64,000 bases of DNA from Spongospora subterranea f. sp. subterranea (GCA_049724395.1 JAUGWO010000045.1:240776-304775), one strand, 5' to 3'. Positions 43,377 through 54,951 are shown, numbered from the stretch's first letter. The notes: generated by a model from the letters alone, not told the origin. Program-made: numbers and translations.

Positions 43377-44178
43377 GATTAAACTTTATAGCAATGAACG
43401 AAAATTGACCACCATTCACGATGATCCGGATTTCCGGATCAGGATGAGTCAACAACCAACAGCCGACCAAATTTCGTTCCTCAAGCGAAACCTATCTGCG
43501 ATGGTGACTCATTCTGGAGTGTCGGAGAGAAGTAGCGGGGGGAAAAAGGCCAAGGAACCCCAACGATCTGACTAAGGGTCAGGACGGTCATCCCCAAGAC
43601 TTGATTGACCAACTTGACACAACCATCGAGGGCTTGAGACGGTCTACCTGGTGGAGAACAAGTGGCACATGTATCGAAATCGCCCAACGTCCACTTGACT
43701 GGAGTCAAACTGGATTAGACACACAAAAGACGGAGGCGATAATCCGATACTGATCATCTAAGAAAATGCAACCCAATTTACCAAGCGGACCGCTAACATG
43801 AGAAAGGGGTAGCGGAATCCGGTGATCACCGCCATCAAATGCGGTTCTACTATTGACAAAGTTAAGCGTGACGATGGTGGTGTTTCAAAATATGTGCAGG
43901 GCCCCTCGTCATCATGAATAAACGATCTTTGACACTGGGATAATAATTTACTAATCGCAAATCCACTTTCAACATCATCACAAGCACCACGGTTTGAGTC
44001 AAATTCCCATCTCAAAATTTTCATAGTTGTATTGTTTTAATTGTAGACGGCTCTCGCAACAAATCATCCGGCGCGGTTACGTTTAGTGTGCCCTCCAGGG
44101 TCGGGAAGGAGTCAACCGACGGTCGGTGTGTCATTGTACCCTGAAAATCAGGGAGATTCTGATCCAAATGATGTTGAG
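43377..44178. other. Gene-poor interval
   Basis: About 800 bases between the pentapeptide-repeat gene and the next candidate. A minus-strand frame at 43758-44024 (MKILRWEFDSNRGACDD ...) starts with ATG and has mixed composition, and another lies at 43481-43708. Neither has a recognisable motif nor a clear splice connection, so they are noted but not called. Confidence 0.3.
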
Positions 44179-44478
44179 ATGGTAAAGCGTATGTCATCGA
44201 AGGAATTTCCGGAGGACAATGTCTGGGCCGATCTCGGGTCGCGATGGCTCGACAAAGACAGTACAGTTCTCTTTGTATCAATCGGATTTCGACATACCTC
44301 TCATTCAGCCGCCACAACAACCCGATTTTCATGGCCGTCGTTGTCGGAAATTCTGGTAGCTCAGACTAAAGCTTTTGAAGCTGTGCAAGAATCGTCGTTT
44401 ATTAAGGCGAAAGGGCAGAAGGATTTCATCGCAAGATCTCTTTTGAGGTTCGGACAATATTATATGGCTTCCCACTGA
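44179..44478 (+). CDS. Hypothetical protein, about 99 aa
   Basis: Frame from ATG 44179 (MVKRMSSKEFPEDNVWADLG) with STVLFVSIGFRHTSHSAATT and a helical C-terminus (FIARSLLRFGQYY). Composition is coding-like; no family is recognised. The frame extends upstream to about 44086 without ATG, so a 5' exon is possible. It converges with the next minus-strand candidate. Confidence 0.35.
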   Translation: MVKRMSSKEFPEDNVWADLGSRWLDKDSTVLFVSIGFRHTSHSAATTTRFSWPSLSEILVAQTKAFEAVQESSFIKAKGQKDFIARSLLRFGQYYMASH

Positions 44479-44500
44479 AGCTATCGAACTTCAGCTTCGA

Positions 44501-44748
44501 TTATTGATCATTGCGAATTGCGGAAGTGCTGGTCATCGAGGAACGCAAAGCTACTCGATTACAAGCCGCGTTTTTTTCAACACTCTCGTCGCTGATGTGC
44601 CGTGTTTCTGCCTTCAATGCCTTCATTGCACAGTTAATGCTGAGGGTAATAGTATCCCTCGCCCTTTCGGCGCAGCTCTTCACTACCTCTCTTGTTACAT
44701 CCAACGTTCTACGCCTTACGGCGCAACAGTGCCAACCAGATCATTCAT
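44501..44748 (-). CDS. Small hypothetical helical protein
   Basis: ATG 44748 (MNDLVGTVAP). A 40-45 nt intron with GTAAGG donor joins CAERARDTITLSINCAMKAL and KAETRHISDESVEKNAACN, and the frame stops at 44501. About 67 residues and mostly alpha-helical. No family assigned. It is tail to tail with the preceding candidate (22 bases apart). Confidence 0.35.
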
Positions 44749-44754
44749 TTTGAT

Positions 44755-45480
44755 TTCGTATACATTGCACCTTCCCGATCTTCCTCTGAGTAGCTGCTGG
44801 GAGGATGCTGTATGGCTGTATGGAGTTTAGTTCGTACGACACTCTTGTGCCCGACAACACCTGAAGAACCTGAGATTGGAAGTGAGTGACTTATGCCGAC
44901 ACAATCAACATATACAAGTACAGAAATGGCAACGATCCGACAACGAAACCACCTATGCGAACAGGAATCCAGAATGAGACAGGGCATCCTTACAAACTAC
45001 CCGGCTATCAGAATGTGAATCAACCAGGCATCGACTGGTCTCAGCAGAATAAACGCGAGAGAGTAACGCCTCCCCAATAACCTCATCCAACTGCTTTCTA
45101 AATCGCATTCACCGAATATTGGAGGCCAGCTCATACCATGAGAAAGGGAAATACAGTACGGCGTGGCGACTGCCATAAATTTTACAAACGACTTTGAAAA
45201 CTGGAAAGTCAACCAACCCAACAGAGAACGTTGAACGCTGTGTGAGCGTCAAAACCATTTGGTTTTGGTGAAAAACTGGAAATCGGGGGTTGTGAAACCT
45301 TGGTGTTGTTTGTTTTTTGGGCAACCTCGAGCTGATCTACAGTACATGTGTAGTAGATATTGATTGACCTTGTGGTAGTTGTTCTGGTTCCTACGGAACA
45401 CACTTCCGCAGTTCGGATGACATTAGTGTCTGCGACCAAAAATAGATCATTTGCCACTCGACGTCCCGACTCCCGACTCC
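44755..45480. other. Gene-poor interval
   Basis: No convincing coding frame. A plus-strand frame at 44886-45080 is Pro/Asn-rich and unsupported. Nothing else is seen before the foldback repeats. Confidence 0.3.
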
Positions 45481-45516
45481 CGAGTCCGTTGACCGGTGTC
45501 GGGGCATCCTGAGACG

Positions 45517-45794
45517 TCAAATGGATCGAAAGTATGCGCTTGTGGGATGAGATCATCTCAACATGCGCGAAGTGGAATTCTATACGATTCCGCACACCGA
45601 TGTCGGAGCATCCTGAGCACTTACAAGAATCGACGATCATTCGTCGATTCGAATCGAAGTACGGATTACTTAGCGTTATCGTCCGACCAGATACCAACGC
45701 CGACATCGGGAGCGTGTGCGGAATCGTATAGAAATCCACTTAGCGCGTGTTGAGACCATCGCAGCCCGCACGCGCATACTTTCGATCCATTTGA
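45517..45794. repeat. Foldback element A: about 92-bp inverted repeat, 92-bp spacer
   Basis: 45517-45607 matches the reverse complement of 45700-45794 at roughly 85 percent (shared blocks CAAATGGATCGAAAGTATGC and TTCTATACGATTCCGCACAC). No protein-coding potential is credible. The structure could be a MITE or a long-hairpin transcript. Confidence 0.75.
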
Positions 45795-45899
45795 TGGGTC
45801 CACCGGCCCAACTCCCATTAAATCTTCAAATGACAACCCGCTGGGGCATCTAGTTTGGTTCTGCATTTTATCCTGTCCGAGCAGTACAAGCTAAATCGG

Positions 45900-46125
45900 T
45901 AGCCATCAGACACGAAGACAGTACTGGGAATCTTACACAATCGTGAGATTACAGAAATCGAAGGCCAACGGACATTCACCCAGAAAGAAAGATAGACTCA
46001 TACATGACACCTGCCAGCGTAGGGCTGGAATACTCGAAAACTGTGATGAGTACCCGTTGGCCTTCGATTGCTGTAATCTCGCGATTATGGAAGATTCCCA
46101 GTACTGTCTTCGTATCTGATGGCTA
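45900..46125. repeat. Foldback element B: 72-bp inverted repeat, 82-bp spacer
   Basis: 45900-45971 and 46054-46125 are about 90 percent complementary (shared blocks GAAGACAGTACTGGGAATCT and AATCGAAGGCCAACGG). The arms are unrelated in sequence to foldback element A, about 100 bases upstream. The element ends 131 bases before the tRNA gene, a common insertion neighbourhood. Confidence 0.8.
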
Positions 46126-46256
46126 CTGATCACACTTGTTGGCTAATGAAAATGAAGACGATCATCTCTGCAAATTGCGCATACACACACGAGAGGCTCG
46201 GAAGACCGAATGTGATACTATATGTATCAAACGTCAACATCTCGTGACAAGTCATA

Positions 46257-46328
46257 GGTTCTGTGGTGCAGTGGTAGCACGTCGCCCTCCGGAGGCGAAG
46301 GTCGCGGTTTCGACTACCGTCAGGATCA
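46257..46328 (+). tRNA. tRNA-Arg (anticodon CCG)
   Basis: A 72-nt cloverleaf. The acceptor stem GGTTCTG pairs with CAGGATC (two G-U), discriminator A. D arm GTGC-AGTGGTA-GCAC. Anticodon stem TCGCC/GGCGA with loop CTCCGGA, anticodon CCG. T arm GCGGT/ACCGT with loop TTCGACT. No intron. A T8 run follows directly at 46329-46336, a typical Pol III terminator. Confidence 0.93.
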
Positions 46329-46336
46329 TTTTTTTT
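46329..46336 (+). terminator. Pol III T-run terminator of tRNA-Arg
   Basis: An uninterrupted run of eight T residues begins right after the discriminator base. Confidence 0.8.
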
Positions 46337-46603
46337 CCTACGATTTACACGGTTCATCGGCGATTTGTTCTTAGTTCATCTTTGTGTTTTTCATCGCCAA
46401 TAATTTTGATCTGCCAAGCCGATGTGTGGATGCGGGAAATATCGCACTTGTTAAGGGACATAATCATCACCAGTTGAGTCATCTGGTTCCCATTTCTGAC
46501 CTTATATAACCCTAACATTTCGCATTCGTTCAACCTAATTTTAATCAATTATTCGCGTGAGGGGACATCATGCTTATGAACACATCGCAAACCCATCTTG
46601 ATT

Positions 46604-49600
46604 ATGGAATCTGGTTGGTCTGGGGTTTTTATCTCACAGGTTCGCGACGCCCAAACATTCGTGGAACAATCAATGTTTTTTTCAGAGCGAACTGATTGCA
46701 TCTTCATAGGAATGATTGTTATCGTTTTGCGATCGTTGATGATTCGGTCTGACAACAACTCCCATCAACCTAGTCAATCCCAATCCAGTGTGTTCGATCA
46801 GTCGTTGACCGATGATTCTCTGGGCTGTGTCGCATTAACCGCATCGCTGTTCACCGTTATTATCGGATGTTTCTGCGTCGCCAACATTCTACCAGACGTC
46901 TATATCGACGGGTTTGTGCCTTAATATCCCAGCGATTGTCGTGACTGACCAGTGGCTGTCCAGGTTTGGAGCTCTGAAATGGATTCCCGCCGTCCTATTC
47001 GCCGTCCTTGGTTATCAGCTGATAGTTGCCCGCCTTATCAAACTCACCCAAATTCGTCACTATATCTCCCCTATCGATTTCCTAAACGACCGTTTCCGGT
47101 CCAGGTCGGTGTGGATTTCGCTAACACCATATTCGGTATCTGAATGAGCGTCGTTCAGTGCCATGCGTATGATTGCCAGCGCCATCCTTACAGTACCCAC
47201 AATCCTGTTCATGGCGCTAATGCTGAGAGCGGCAGGATCGCTGATCGAAGTCCTATCTAGTTTGGTGATCCCGAAATTATGGGGTTAGTCGCCATGGCTA
47301 AGGTCATAAATGTGTGATATCCTGACCTATTTGGCCAGGGTCTATCGGGATTGCGATATTGGTGTTGCTGTTCGAGCTGATGGGAGGGCTGAGCGCAGAT
47401 GGCGCCATCGACATGTTACACGCTGGAACAATGATCATCGTCTTCCTCGTGATGTTTTTCCTACAGTCCAGTCTGTTTGGTCAGTTTCTCTTCAGAAAGA
47501 TGGACCACAACCTCGAGAAATGTTGCTAAATTGGGTCTCCTTTCACAGACGGGTTCGTCCAAGTATTGAGGAATATTTCCGGTGTCACTCCGATTATCAC
47601 AGCACTTCCTACTGGGGCGAACCATCTTCGCTGGATGCTATGGAGTGTTCCTTGGATTGCCATTCCATTCGTACGTTTCTGACCTACACGTTTGCCGCAA
47701 ACTCTGTTTGCTCATTTGCCTCGTCGTTAGTATCCCCATGTCATGACCCGCATTTCATCTGCCCGATCATCGCAGACGTTTCGGTTCGCCCTGACAGCGA
47801 TTGCACTGTTGCCATTCTTCTGTATCCCAGCCCTGATCTCGTTCGGGTTGGACGGCCGCAGCGTATTTCCCCAATCTGCCCGTCAATGTTTCCAATATCT
47901 TCACCGCTCCAAACGGTACAATCGTCGACATCTTCGCGTTAACGACGAGGATTATCATGGTCCAAGGTCTGTCGATGGCATTTGACCCACCTCAGCTATT
48001 AACCTGAATCGGTTTATTTCAGGTCCCGGCTATTACTTTTTCGGTTCGTTGCTCTTCTCAGGAGTCATATCGATGATCATGTCAACCCTTAGCCACAATA
48101 TTCTTGGCGCTAGCTCCGTCGTCGCTCTTGATCTCTGCCGTTCCCTCCTCGGATCCCAATCCGGTTTCTACGTGGGCCGGTTGATCAGCACCGTCTCGGG
48201 CATTATAATGCTGTCGTTGTCGCTGGTCATTGCCAACGCCGCCATCCCGTTCGACTACCCTCTCTGGATCGGGTTCATGAATGGGATCGTGTTGCAGATA
48301 ATGCCATCCTATGTTCTCGGCATGTACAGCTCTAAATCCACCGCCACCGCCCTCAACCTAGGTCCCCATATCGCTCCCAACAATCGTCATCTCCATTGAC
48401 GTCGCCGCGTGTTCAGGAATGATATGCGGCGCCGCTGTCTCATCATCGTTATATATCTTGTTATCGACTGCCACCACTGTTCCAGCCGATCTGGCCAGCT
48501 GGATTGGAATGATAACCAACGTCTCCATTGTGTATTTCATGTCGTTTATGTAATGACAATTCATTGGGCAGATCATTCCCTCAATCAACTGAACCATTCC
48601 CTCAGGAACGAATCCGACGAAGAATCCGATGAAGAAAGTTCACGATCAGCAAGTTCACTAGACATTAATCACGATAGTTCATCAGATTCTGAACAAAGTA
48701 ATGGATCCATTATTCAGTTCGCGGGGCAGGAATTGACCGCATTTCGCAGAGACAACGTCATATGGTAAATTCTCGTCAGCGATTCCGTCGGGGCTGATCG
48801 GATACCGTATTCGCACTGGAGTTGATCTGGACATTGCTCTTAATAATGATATCCCAGAATTCAGTCTTTCAGACGAACCAAGCTTTTCAGGTCGGCTATG
48901 ATCCCACTGTCATTGCACTGGGAACTAAATTAAAGACACTATAGCGACATATCGGGCAGATCACGCGCGAATAGCGTCAACTACATTAGGGTCGATTGGG
49001 CGAATTGGAGATGGGAATACGGAGCCTATCCATAATCCGATCCTGCTGATCGCCGCCGCCATATTTCTCATATTGTCGACCCCTTTCTACTTCTCAACCG
49101 ACGGTTCGTGAAAACAATACTCCGACTGCAAATTGCTAATTTTGATGATGTGACAGCGATCAGCGCAACGTCGGTGCCTGTCTGGGCATACCTAAGCGTG
49201 ATGTCGTCGGTAATGGCCGCCATGATCATAATATATACCATGTTCAGCTCATGGGACGTCGCTGCGCCCATACCAAGGCCGAAACGACGTAAAGAATCGG
49301 TGTCGGAAAGTACGAAAGACGTCGACGATTCTGAGATGCAAAGTGAAGAGAGCAGTCTGCCAAACTTTAACCAACAGGCGCAAGAAAAAAAGCCGGCGAA
49401 TCGCTTTCTAACCCCATTTCAGGCATTCTCGCGGCAGGCCAAAAAACCGGAAAAGACAGATTCACAATCGACGATTCCGGCGTCAATCGGTCAGCAAAGA
49501 AGAACCCCTGCAGCACAGGCGAACCGTAATCAGGCCAGGCCTAAGGAGAATAGGTTCGGAAAATACCAGTACCAAGACGGATCGTCGCTGAAGCCGATGG

Positions 49601-49665
49601 ATGTCGACTCCGAGCTTGGCAGTTTCAGCATTGAAGAAGATATCAAAGCCCGCAATCGCCGATGA
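46604..49665 (+). CDS. Sodium:solute symporter (SSF)-family membrane transporter
   Basis: Multi-exon transporter, most like DUR3/urea-type SSF proteins. Helices and motifs in order: CIFIGMIVIVL; VALTASLFTVIIGCFCVANI; RHYISPIDFLNDRFRS (family YxSxxDFLxxRF); MRMIASAILTVPTILFMALM; IGIAILVLLFELMGGLSADG with AIDMLHAGTMIIVFLVMF (family GGxxAVxxTDxxQ); YPHVMTRISSARSSQTFRFA; FFGSLLFSGVISMIMSTLSH, SSVVALDLCRSL; VSGIIMLSLSLVIANAAIPF; NPILLIAAAIFLILST; and VPVWAYLSVMSSVMAAMIII. A long acidic then basic cytoplasmic tail ends at 49665. At least eight introns of 50-70 nt. Around 48400-48990 the acidic loop and its junctions are poorly resolved. ATG 46604 is the earliest in-frame start; the substrate is unknown. 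Confidence 0.75.
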
Positions 49666-49741
49666 AGGATTGGTTTGCATTAAGTTATTCTTAAACAGTT
49701 AGATACGTAAAACAAAAATGGGGGTTGTATCAAAATGTGAT

Positions 49742-50582
49742 TTACTTGGGTAGAAATGACGCCTGCTCTTGAAAATTCTTGTCCAGTTCGTCGAGCTTTT
49801 GATCCAACGCGCGTTGTAAAGAAGCAAGCTTATTCTCTACTTGACGCTGAAACTCAGCTTTGGCAACCGGATCAGACAGCACTGAGCGTATGTAAATATA
49901 AAGCGGTGGGGTGGATAAGGGAATCACTGTACCCAACTGAATCTCATCGTCGGTCAACTCATTCGTTTGCGGTGTTGACTCTGCTAGGGAACTGGCGTTT
50001 TGTGCCTGAGTCTCATTGGTGGATAGTTCAGTATCTGTAAGTGCTGTTGTGGGCGCGTCTGGAGTTAAAACGGCCGTGCTTAATGCGGGTATGGAAGAAG
50101 GATTGGGCGCCAGAGTCGAAACAGAATGTAGCGCGAGCAGTCGAGTTCTTCCAAACACATGTTGATAATGGCGAAGATATCGAAATACATGTTCGATGAA
50201 GAAACTGGTAAATGATTTAACTTCGATAAGAGAATAGACAGCGATACTTCTTGGTGATCTACGAACGCTGTGGCGAATCAGCATTGCCCGAAACTGTTGA
50301 AAACACGATTTCAGCGCAAGGAAGATCTGGACCACAAGCAACCCAAAAGGTCTCCACGATAATCGAGATTGCGGTTGATATCCGCTCGGGAGACAAATTT
50401 TCTTTTCGTGCGAAGGAGCGGAACTTTTGCAGTAAACGACGAACTAGATTTGATTTCCAGTGAGGCAGATCTTTCTGGAATTTACCCACGATTTCGTCAA
50501 AAGCAGCACTAGAGGCAAATTACCGAACCGCTATTGTTGATCGCGATCTGCGCTTACTCGATGTGTTCGTCATGTTCATCAT
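49742..50582 (-). CDS. Unrecognised protein with hydrophobic N-terminal half and C-terminal coiled coil
   Basis: ATG 50582 (MMNMTNTSS) is the likely start. It is followed by FDEIVGKFQKDLPHWKSNLV and KENLSPERISTAISIIVETF, then over a short intron LVVQIFLALKSCFQQFRAML, a variable Thr/Ala-rich linker, and a C-terminal helix AKAEFQRQVENKLASLQRAL, DQKLDELDKNFQEQ, ending at 49742. The first splice is not resolved. No family recognised. It converges with the symporter gene (76 bases between ends). Confidence 0.45.
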
Positions 50583-51162
50583 AGCTGCAGAACGGGTTCG
50601 TATTTGGTTGTATATGGCGATAATTCAGGAATAGGCTCTTAGTCGGTCGTAGAAATCGAACATCTGTCATGGTCGTGTGGATTGCTGATAAAGTGTACAC
50701 CAAATGATCTGGCCCAGCTTGATCCTATTCGTATCATCTCTTTCCCCCATATTGGCAGGTCGGTTCTGTGACCTGAGATTTTTTGGAGTAGAAGAACGGA
50801 AAACCCCCATTACAATGTCGGCTCCCGTCTCAGAAATTGCAAAGGGTATTTTTTCTGGCTCGATCCACAATCGTCCCTTGTCTCCTTCGGCAGTCGTTCA
50901 TCGCTGATCCGGACTCCTGCGATCCCCGACCACATCTGCTCACCAACACGAGGACTATATAGAGTGAGCGGACCGTGGGAGTCATAACTGATAACACGCT
51001 GAAAAGGTGTCCCAGTGACGCGGCCTTCATTAGTCGTGAGCGGCGCCCCTCTCAGTGTCCTGTCCTATTACACTATCGACTAATAATAGCTCCTGTCTCA
51101 ATATCGGGCTGTCAGTAATAACGGATCCCTCATTGTGTAGACGGTCCGGTTACACCCGGATC
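50583..51162. other. Intergenic region between divergent genes
   Basis: About 580 bases with no supported gene. Short frames at 50667-50907 overlap each other on both strands and lack motifs. It presumably holds promoters for the two flanking divergent genes. Confidence 0.35.
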
Positions 51163-53049
51163 ATGGAGGTCATGATCAATCGGCATATCGCATCGATATC
51201 GATCGATAATGCACAGGCGGATTTCACGTTGAGTGCCAAAGAGTGCCCTTTCCAGGCATTCGTCTCCCCTTCCGAATCCAGTATCTGTGATGATAATGTG
51301 TTCATGGGAGAGGATGTCACAACCGAGGAGGTACTATTGGCCGACAGCGATATCGTACAATTCTGGGAGCTGACACCTTTTTCTCAGCTCCTCTATCGCG
51401 ATAATTTTGAGAAAGTTCTTGTATTGCGAAATGTTGCAGCGATGTTACTGCAAAGTTGGTGGCGTCAGAGGAAACAGCACTTAGAGGCCAGACAAAATGC
51501 CCAAAGTTTTCGCCGAATGAGGAAAATATTTAGGTTATGGATGCAATTAATGCACCAAACGTGTTCAAGGAATATCATCAACAGTGTGGTCAATTCTGTT
51601 CACCATCATGCCGCTTTACGGAATAACGCTTCGAGTATTGTTGCACGATGCTGGAGGCGCCGTCTTTTAGCTACAAAAAAGCAAAGCGAGAGAGTTGCAG
51701 CCGTTCAACTCTTGAGTAATGCCTATTCGCATTATATATCGCATCGTGGCGCTTCTTTGATAATTCAGCGACGCTGGAGGAGCGTGCTTTACTGTCGTTC
51801 GACAAAACTTCTACAAGCGTCATTGTCGGTAATTCTTGCACAAAACACGAGATTTACGTATTGGAGTTCGGCGAGCGCTTTATCGGCTGCTCTTGACGCT
51901 TTGCTCAAAAGGCGTGTATTCAGCGCTACAGTATGTTCAGCTTCAACTATACAGCTTTTTTTTCGTCGACGAAGATCAGCACTCATTGTTCAAAGTGTTT
52001 ACCGGACCATTATTGCTCAACGAAGTGCTTTCGTCAAATTTCGGTCTGTCGCTTCTCTACAGCTTGCCTTTGGTTCGTTCCTTGCGCATCGCAAGGTGCT
52101 TGAACTTTCATCATCGTCGATTTTGATCCAGTCTGTAATGCATAATGTGCAGCCCCGTAAGCGTTTGAACTTAGTTGTCTCCAAGACGCTCGTACTGCAA
52201 AGGGTTTTCAAGAAAGTCCACAGAAGAAACAAGTTCCGAAAGGTGATTTTGGACGTTTGTGAGCTGTGCCGAAAAAAAAAGTCTCGATTTGCGACATTAA
52301 TTCAAGCCGCATGGCGAGGGCACCGCTTGCGTCGCTTGGTAGGAGGACCAATCAGAAAATTGTCCTCCTGTGCTAAAATTATTCAAGCAATCTGGCGCCG
52401 TTACCGCGCACGCCGGCAGCTTCTCAGGATGCGGAAGAAAGCAGAAATTAGCAGCAGACGAGAAGTGTTATTGGCGAAAGTTCAATCACTACCGCAGTCT
52501 GGCGATTTTCAACTTCAATCTCTACGAGAACGTTACTCTCAGCGCTTGGCTGAGATTGAATTTACTGACCATCAAGGCGATGATCTAACGGAACCGGAAA
52601 TTTTAGCTTCCACAACGGCTCCAAGTTCCGTACTGACGTTGTTGGACGCAAAGCGCGCTCGGCTTGCTCGAATTCGCGCCCAACTTAATTCAATTCGAGT
52701 CAATAATGCTACAACGACCATCGGCGCCGTTGAAACTGAAGTTGTAAAAGTCCCCAAAAGCGTAACCTGGGTCGACGACCGTGGCGTGCCTTTGCTAGAT
52801 TCTTGTAATCCCAAGCATGTCCCAAGTTCTGCCTCTAAACCATTACGGTCCTGCATCAAGCAGCCGACTACGGTTCCTTCACGCTCATGCGCCCAACGCA
52901 TTGGCAGTGTACTATCAACAACGTTTGGAAAAGCACGTCGTCGTAAAGTAGCATCTGAAATAGAGAACGCAATTGCGCCAAACGTTTCCAGCGCTGCTAG
53001 GAGTACTCCAAATCGAAAAGGTAGCGCACGGAGAGTTCGCATTGCCTAG
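51163..53049 (+). CDS. IQ-motif-rich (calmodulin-binding) protein
   Basis: Intronless, about 628 residues from ATG 51163 (MEVMINRHIASISIDNAQAD). An acidic N-terminus precedes a long basic helical region with at least six IQ-like motifs: AAMLLQSWWRQRKQHL, ASSIVARCWRRRLLA, ASLIIQRRWRSVLYCR, ALIVQSVYRTIIAQR, ATLIQAAWRGHRLRRL and AKIIQAIWRRYRARRQ. A coiled-coil-prone segment and a Ser/Arg-rich tail (SARRVRIA at the end) follow. Such IQ arrays bind calmodulin or centrin at centrosomes and spindle poles (for example ASPM or Sfi1 types). No microtubule- or actin-binding CH domain is visible, so the subfamily is open. Confidence 0.65.
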   Translation: MEVMINRHIASISIDNAQADFTLSAKECPFQAFVSPSESSICDDNVFMGEDVTTEEVLLADSDIVQFWELTPFSQLLYRDNFEKVLVLRNVAAMLLQSWWRQRKQHLEARQNAQSFRRMRKIFRLWMQLMHQTCSRNIINSVVNSVHHHAALRNNASSIVARCWRRRLLATKKQSERVAAVQLLSNAYSHYISHRGASLIIQRRWRSVLYCRSTKLLQASLSVILAQNTRFTYWSSASALSAALDALLKRRVFSATVCSASTIQLFFRRRRSALIVQSVYRTIIAQRSAFVKFRSVASLQLAFGSFLAHRKVLELSSSSILIQSVMHNVQPRKRLNLVVSKTLVLQRVFKKVHRRNKFRKVILDVCELCRKKKSRFATLIQAAWRGHRLRRLVGGPIRKLSSCAKIIQAIWRRYRARRQLLRMRKKAEISSRREVLLAKVQSLPQSGDFQLQSLRERYSQRLAEIEFTDHQGDDLTEPEILASTTAPSSVLTLLDAKRARLARIRAQLNSIRVNNATTTIGAVETEVVKVPKSVTWVDDRGVPLLDSCNPKHVPSSASKPLRSCIKQPTTVPSRSCAQRIGSVLSTTFGKARRRKVASEIENAIAPNVSSAARSTPNRKGSARRVRIA

Positions 53050-53207
53050 GGAGAATTTGCCATTTTGGGATCGATAGTGCAAACTCCATATTCAGACGGA
53101 AGCGCGAGGAGGGTTTGCATTGTCCAGAATGCCTGGCGCTTTCTATGTTCTAATTATTTTATTGTTTTTAATATAAGGAAAGGCTATATATATATATTCC
53201 ATAATAA

Positions 53208-54951
53208 TTACTCCACTTTAGACTTAGGCTGTTCTGGCGACTCGGCAAATACATCAATTTCATTAGTCCAGATTCTGAAACAAATAGCACATGTCGACCA
53301 AGCAGCCAAAATGATGACGCACATCACGATAATGATGCTGCTCCAGCTGAGTTTAGTCAGGTAAAGCATTTCATCAGTTATCCAAATTGCATGTGAAAAT
53401 TTCCCAAGAGTGTTGATTAACGCTATGATCTCGTTTCTTTGCAGCGACTTGGGATTGTTGAACAAAATTTTCAAGGCAGTTCCAATGCCCAAAATTTGTA
53501 ACTAAAAAGAATCTCAGACCACTGAAGTCATGAGGGGTACGATCGTACCTTTCCATGAACACGACACTTGTCGCAATGAACACAGTCCATAATCAAACTT
53601 AAGATTTCGAAAATGAGACCTTAGCTGCTCCTTAATAGGATCCTAAATGAACCATTCGGAATATATCGAAAAGACTCAGTTTCAACCCCTACTGCTTGTA
53701 AATCTCTGAACATTATTCGTTCATCAAAGCTATAATCAGGGGAGCAATGCTGAACCATTGAAGATGACAAGCTGAACAATCGCACGAGAATAAGGCAACG
53801 CTTTTGTAAAACATTGCAGAGAGCGTACAGTTTTCGAATTGATAGGAGTGTCTTTGCATCTTCTAAAGCCCTGGCAGGATCGCTTCCAGTACGATACTCA
53901 TACGACGACAGATAAGGGGCCATCTTATTGACTGCTCGCAAAAGAAAAACGAATACGAAATAGATGTTCTGAACCCTCTCAGGATGGTTACCAAGCATTC
54001 GGGAAAATCTGTTGCCATTAACTAGGATTAACATTGATAAAACAGCTTCCATTCAACGAACACATTAGGTTCTGGACCCCACTCCAGCCCTTCTCCTAAA
54101 GGGTGATTGTACGAGACATGTGCGCTGATACAAGCCTGAAGCCCACTTAGCAACCTGAAAAATACGCGCTGTTCATAGCACATAGTAGAGAATTGGTCTA
54201 GGCGCGTAAAAGTTCAGCAAACATATCTACCAAAACGCCGCTAAAAAAATTTCACCTTGGAAACAGTTTTCCCCGTACATCGCAGCCCAAACTTTGCGAG
54301 CTCCTTCACCTGAATACCCAGTGTATCCTTCCGGATTGCGTTGTAAATTGATAAACGTCACTGAATTACCATAAGAAGAAGAAGTGAAACTCAGTGAATT
54401 CTCTACTAGTTCCGGTATCTTGGACTATCCAGTTGTCGTCGTTCTCTTGCCACTCTTGAAAAAAAGTTGGCAATTTCATATCCAAATCGATTCCACTCTT
54501 CCAAAGTTCCGGAATCTGACGATATCGAATAAGAAACTGAAAGGCAGTTCGTCAGGAGTTTACCTCTGTATCTTGACATTCACAAACACCACAACCTTTA
54601 TCACTGCACATGGGTTCACTCTTCCAAAACGTACACTCGTTATACAGGTTCAGCTGAAAAATCTTGAAAAAAGTCGAGGACTGGAAAGAGCAATATTATT
54701 ATTGAAAACATGATACGTTGTCGTTGAAAATGTACCCTAATCTCTTCCAAAATGGTATGAATGTTATCCTTATTGGCAATATCGACAGTTTCAGTATCGC
54801 AGCAGCAATCATCGATCTACATTGCAGTTCAAATGAGCACGCGAGCTCAGCACGGAAAATTTCACACTTTCAGGGCTGCGGCGGTTGAGCAAAGGCCCAC
54901 CAAGGCAAGGGCGATGACAGGCCAGGTGCGAGCCCAACACCAGGATCCCAT
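53208..54951 (-). CDS. ERO1: ERO1, ER thiol oxidase
   Basis: FAD-dependent oxidase that reoxidises protein disulfide isomerase. The signal peptide MGSWCWARTWPVIALALVGL leads through a 53-nt intron to IDDCCCDTETVDIANKDNIH. The shuttle-cysteine region is ECTFWKSEPMCSDKGCGVCE. Later NPEGYTGYSGEGARKVWAAM, YGENCFQ, LLSGLQACISAHVSYNHPLG and VQNIYFVFVFLLRAVNKMAP follow the family order. The active site is IMDCVHCDKCRVHGK (CxxCxxC), spliced to LQILGIGTALKILFNN and IIALINTLGKFSHAI. A C-terminal hydrophobic helix (SSIIIVMCVIILAAWSTCAI) suggests a membrane anchor, not usual for animal ERO1. About eight exons; stop at 53208. Catalytic cysteines are intact. Confidence 0.92.

Noticed and set aside
43758-44024. 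Minus-strand 88-residue ATG frame
   Set aside because: Reasonable composition, but there is no recognisable motif and no supporting neighbour exon; left uncalled.
53208-54052. First reading as a PEX11-like peroxisomal protein
   Set aside because: The CVHCDKC active site followed by GIGTALKIL, and the upstream shuttle cysteines, identify ERO1.
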